Shown: in pieces, positions 34,458 through 35,810 of the stretch
Numbering within the stretch: position 1 is the stretch's first letter
How the letters are laid out: each line of letters opens with the position of its first letter
From: an uncultured Prevotella sp.
GTDB lineage: Bacteria > Bacteroidota > Bacteroidia > Bacteroidales > Bacteroidaceae
Direction: 5' to 3'
NCBI GenBank assembly: GCA_946403845.1
Contig: CAMJBL010000022.1
Span: 1-35,810, forward strand
Length of the DNA: 35,810 bases
Position numbers and translations under genes: made by a program
The notes under the pieces: generated by a model
Database searches by the model: none
What the model was told of the DNA's origin: nothing
What the model saw: the letters and a program-made list of their open reading frames with translations, nothing else

Positions 34458-35546
34458 TTATTTAATATATAAGCCTAAAGCCACGATAACCGTCATCAGC
34501 ACCAGGTTGATGAGCCCTAACGGCATCAGGTACTTCCACTCCAGTTTCAGGATCTGGTCGATACGCAGACGGGGGAAGGTCCACTTAATCCACATCAGAA
34601 TCCACACCAGGAAGAAGGCCTTGCCTAAGAACCAGACGATACCAGGGATATAGTTCATCACGTTATCGAAGGCAGCAATACCGATGTTTACGGGGGCCCA
34701 GCCACCGAGGAATACCGTTGCAGCAATACCTGCGATGATAAACAGATTGAGGAACTCGGCGAGGTAGAAGAAACCGAAGCCCATACCGGAATACTCGGTA
34801 TGATGTCCGGCCGTCAGCTCACTCTCAGCCTCAGCCATATCAAACGGACCACGGTTGGCCTCAGCATTACCTGCGATGAGGAAAACGAGGAAGGCGATGA
34901 TGGCAGGGATATGACCCTGGAAGATCAACCACTTCCAAGGACCCGTCTGAGCCTCGACGATGCCACTCATCTGCATGGTACCCGTCAGGATCACAGCCGT
35001 GATCAGACAGAGGCAGAGCGACATCTCGTAGGAAATCATCTGCACGGCACCACGCATGGCAGACACCACAGAGTACTTGTTGTTGGAACCCCAACCTGCA
35101 AGGAAGATACCTACCACGCCGATCGAAGAGATGGCGGTGAGCAGGAACACACCCACATTGAAATCGAGAATGGTGGCACCATTGTTCCACGGAAGGAACG
35201 AGAAGGCACCAACAGAACCGATAATCACTAACAGAGGAGCTACCAGATAGAGCAGCTTGTCGGCCTTGTCGACGATGAAAATCTCCTTGACGAGCATCTT
35301 GAACACGTCGGCAAACACCTGCAGCAAACCCCAGTAACCTACTCGCATCGGGCCTAAGCGGCACTGGAAGTAGGCACAGACCTTACGCTCCATAAATATC
35401 AGTACGATAGCCAGCAGGGCATAGCCGCCAAGAACAGCGACACCCACCAGCACGCACTCAATCAATATCGCCAACCAGTCGGGACATCCTACCGTCACTC
35501 GAAGCAGTTGGTCGAACCATTGGGTTATAATAGAAAAGTCGAACAT
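34458..35546 (-). CDS. nuoH: NADH-quinone oxidoreductase subunit H
   Basis: A 362-residue inner-membrane subunit that forms the quinone channel of complex I, with about eight transmembrane segments. The conserved loops RLGPMRVGYWGLLQVFADVFKML, FDMAEAESELTAGHHTEYSGM and FPRLRIDQILKLEWKYLMPL are all present. The gene follows nuoD directly (43-base gap), the order of Bacteroidota nuo operons that lack nuoE, nuoF and nuoG between D and H. Confidence 0.97.
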   Translation of the reverse strand: MFDFSIITQWFDQLLRVTVGCPDWLAILIECVLVGVAVLGGYALLAIVLIFMERKVCAYFQCRLGPMRVGYWGLLQVFADVFKMLVKEIFIVDKADKLLYLVAPLLVIIGSVGAFSFLPWNNGATILDFNVGVFLLTAISSIGVVGIFLAGWGSNNKYSVVSAMRGAVQMISYEMSLCLCLITAVILTGTMQMSGIVEAQTGPWKWLIFQGHIPAIIAFLVFLIAGNAEANRGPFDMAEAESELTAGHHTEYSGMGFGFFYLAEFLNLFIIAGIAATVFLGGWAPVNIGIAAFDNVMNYIPGIVWFLGKAFFLVWILMWIKWTFPRLRIDQILKLEWKYLMPLGLINLVLMTVIVALGLYIK

Positions 35547-35554
35547 AATATCTT

Positions 35555-35586
35555 CAATTTTTCAATTCTACAATTTTTCAATTCTT
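35555..35586 (-). repeat. 8-base tandem array (CAATTTTT-type) between nuoD and nuoH
   Basis: Four plus-strand units: CAATTTTT, CAATTCTA, CAATTTTT, CAATTCTT. It fills the gap between the nuoD stop and the nuoH start and is related to the array at 32992. Confidence 0.88.
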
Positions 35587-35589
35587 CGA

Positions 35590-35810
35590 CTAACGGTCGA
35601 TATCCGGAATGACCACGTCAATAGCGGCACAGGTAGCAATGAGGTCGGCAATCTTCTGACCACGAAGCATCGGGTCGAAGGCGCCAACCAGCGAGAGACC
35701 CATCGGACGCATCTTCATACGATAGGGACTCTTGTCGCCACGAGAGTCGAGATAGACACCAAACTCACCAGCCACACCCTCAACAGAGTAGTACCACTGT
35801 CCCTCGGGGC
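35590..35810 (-). CDS. nuoD: NADH-quinone oxidoreductase subunit D (or CD), C-terminal part
   Basis: Only the last 72 codons are in the window; the gene runs off the right edge. The sequence GEFGVYLDSRGDKSPYRMKMRP and the end IDVVIPDIDR are the typical NuoD C-terminus, where the final Asp-Arg is nearly invariant. NuoD forms part of the quinone-reduction site. Whether it is fused to NuoC, as is common in this group, cannot be seen here. Confidence 0.95.
   Translation of the reverse strand, partial: PEGQWYYSVEGVAGEFGVYLDSRGDKSPYRMKMRPMGLSLVGAFDPMLRGQKIADLIATCAAIDVVIPDIDR

Overview
The window looks like a chromosomal segment from a Bacteroidota bacterium, most likely Prevotella/Segatella-like. 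The evidence is the set of genes: DUF3078 and PorT-type outer-membrane proteins, a stand-alone type IX secretion C-terminal domain, dipeptidyl peptidase 5, and a Nuo complex with nuoH directly after nuoD. Promoter-like TAnnTTTG (-7) boxes lie upstream of most first genes, and purine-rich Shine-Dalgarno sites are mostly absent. The species call is inference. Coding density is high; no gap exceeds about 200 bases, so no long gene-free stretch needs a separate entry. I saw no tRNA, rRNA, insertion sequence, phage gene or CRISPR.

Layout: (1) 1-3750: start of a Lys/Ala-rich protein, aspS, a DUF1573 lipoprotein-like or periplasmic protein, and a DUF3078 outer-membrane protein. (2) 3909-12780, all plus strand: yidC, dpp5, an MFSD1-like MFS transporter, a DUF1846 protein, and a second MFSD1-like transporter. 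(3) 12783-18961, minus strand, read right to left: a LysM plus periplasmic-binding protein, a PorT-like barrel, a POT peptide transporter, an NhaC antiporter, and an endonuclease/exonuclease/phosphatase protein. (4) 19097-25646, plus strand: a CHU_C-domain protein, uvrA, an AraC regulator, a histidine-kinase-like protein lacking its phospho-acceptor histidine, and an SDR enzyme. (5) 25682-27751, minus strand: a fusion of xanthine phosphoribosyltransferase with a PreA-type dihydropyrimidine dehydrogenase. (6) 27983-35810, minus strand: nuoD (C-terminal end only), H, I, J, K, L, M, N, closed by a strong terminator.

Functional reading: several genes fit peptide-based nutrition. DPP5 cuts dipeptides from peptides in the periplasm. 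The two transporters after it resemble eukaryotic MFSD1, a lysosomal dipeptide carrier, and a POT-family di/tripeptide transporter lies nearby. The DUF1846 protein between the two MFSD1-like genes has no known role. The Nuo genes supply a proton-pumping complex; the nuoD-H junction lacks the nuoEFG genes of the NADH-input module.

The most unusual genome-scale signal is a set of short tandem arrays with 7-, 8-, 9- or 10-base units and about 3-6 copies. They sit at gene borders, across promoters, in operon spacers, and inside coding sequence. In coding sequence they build parts of two signal peptides, an N-terminus, an MFS linker, and an enzyme loop. One 7-base array inside the signal peptide of the PorT-like protein could act as an on/off frame switch.
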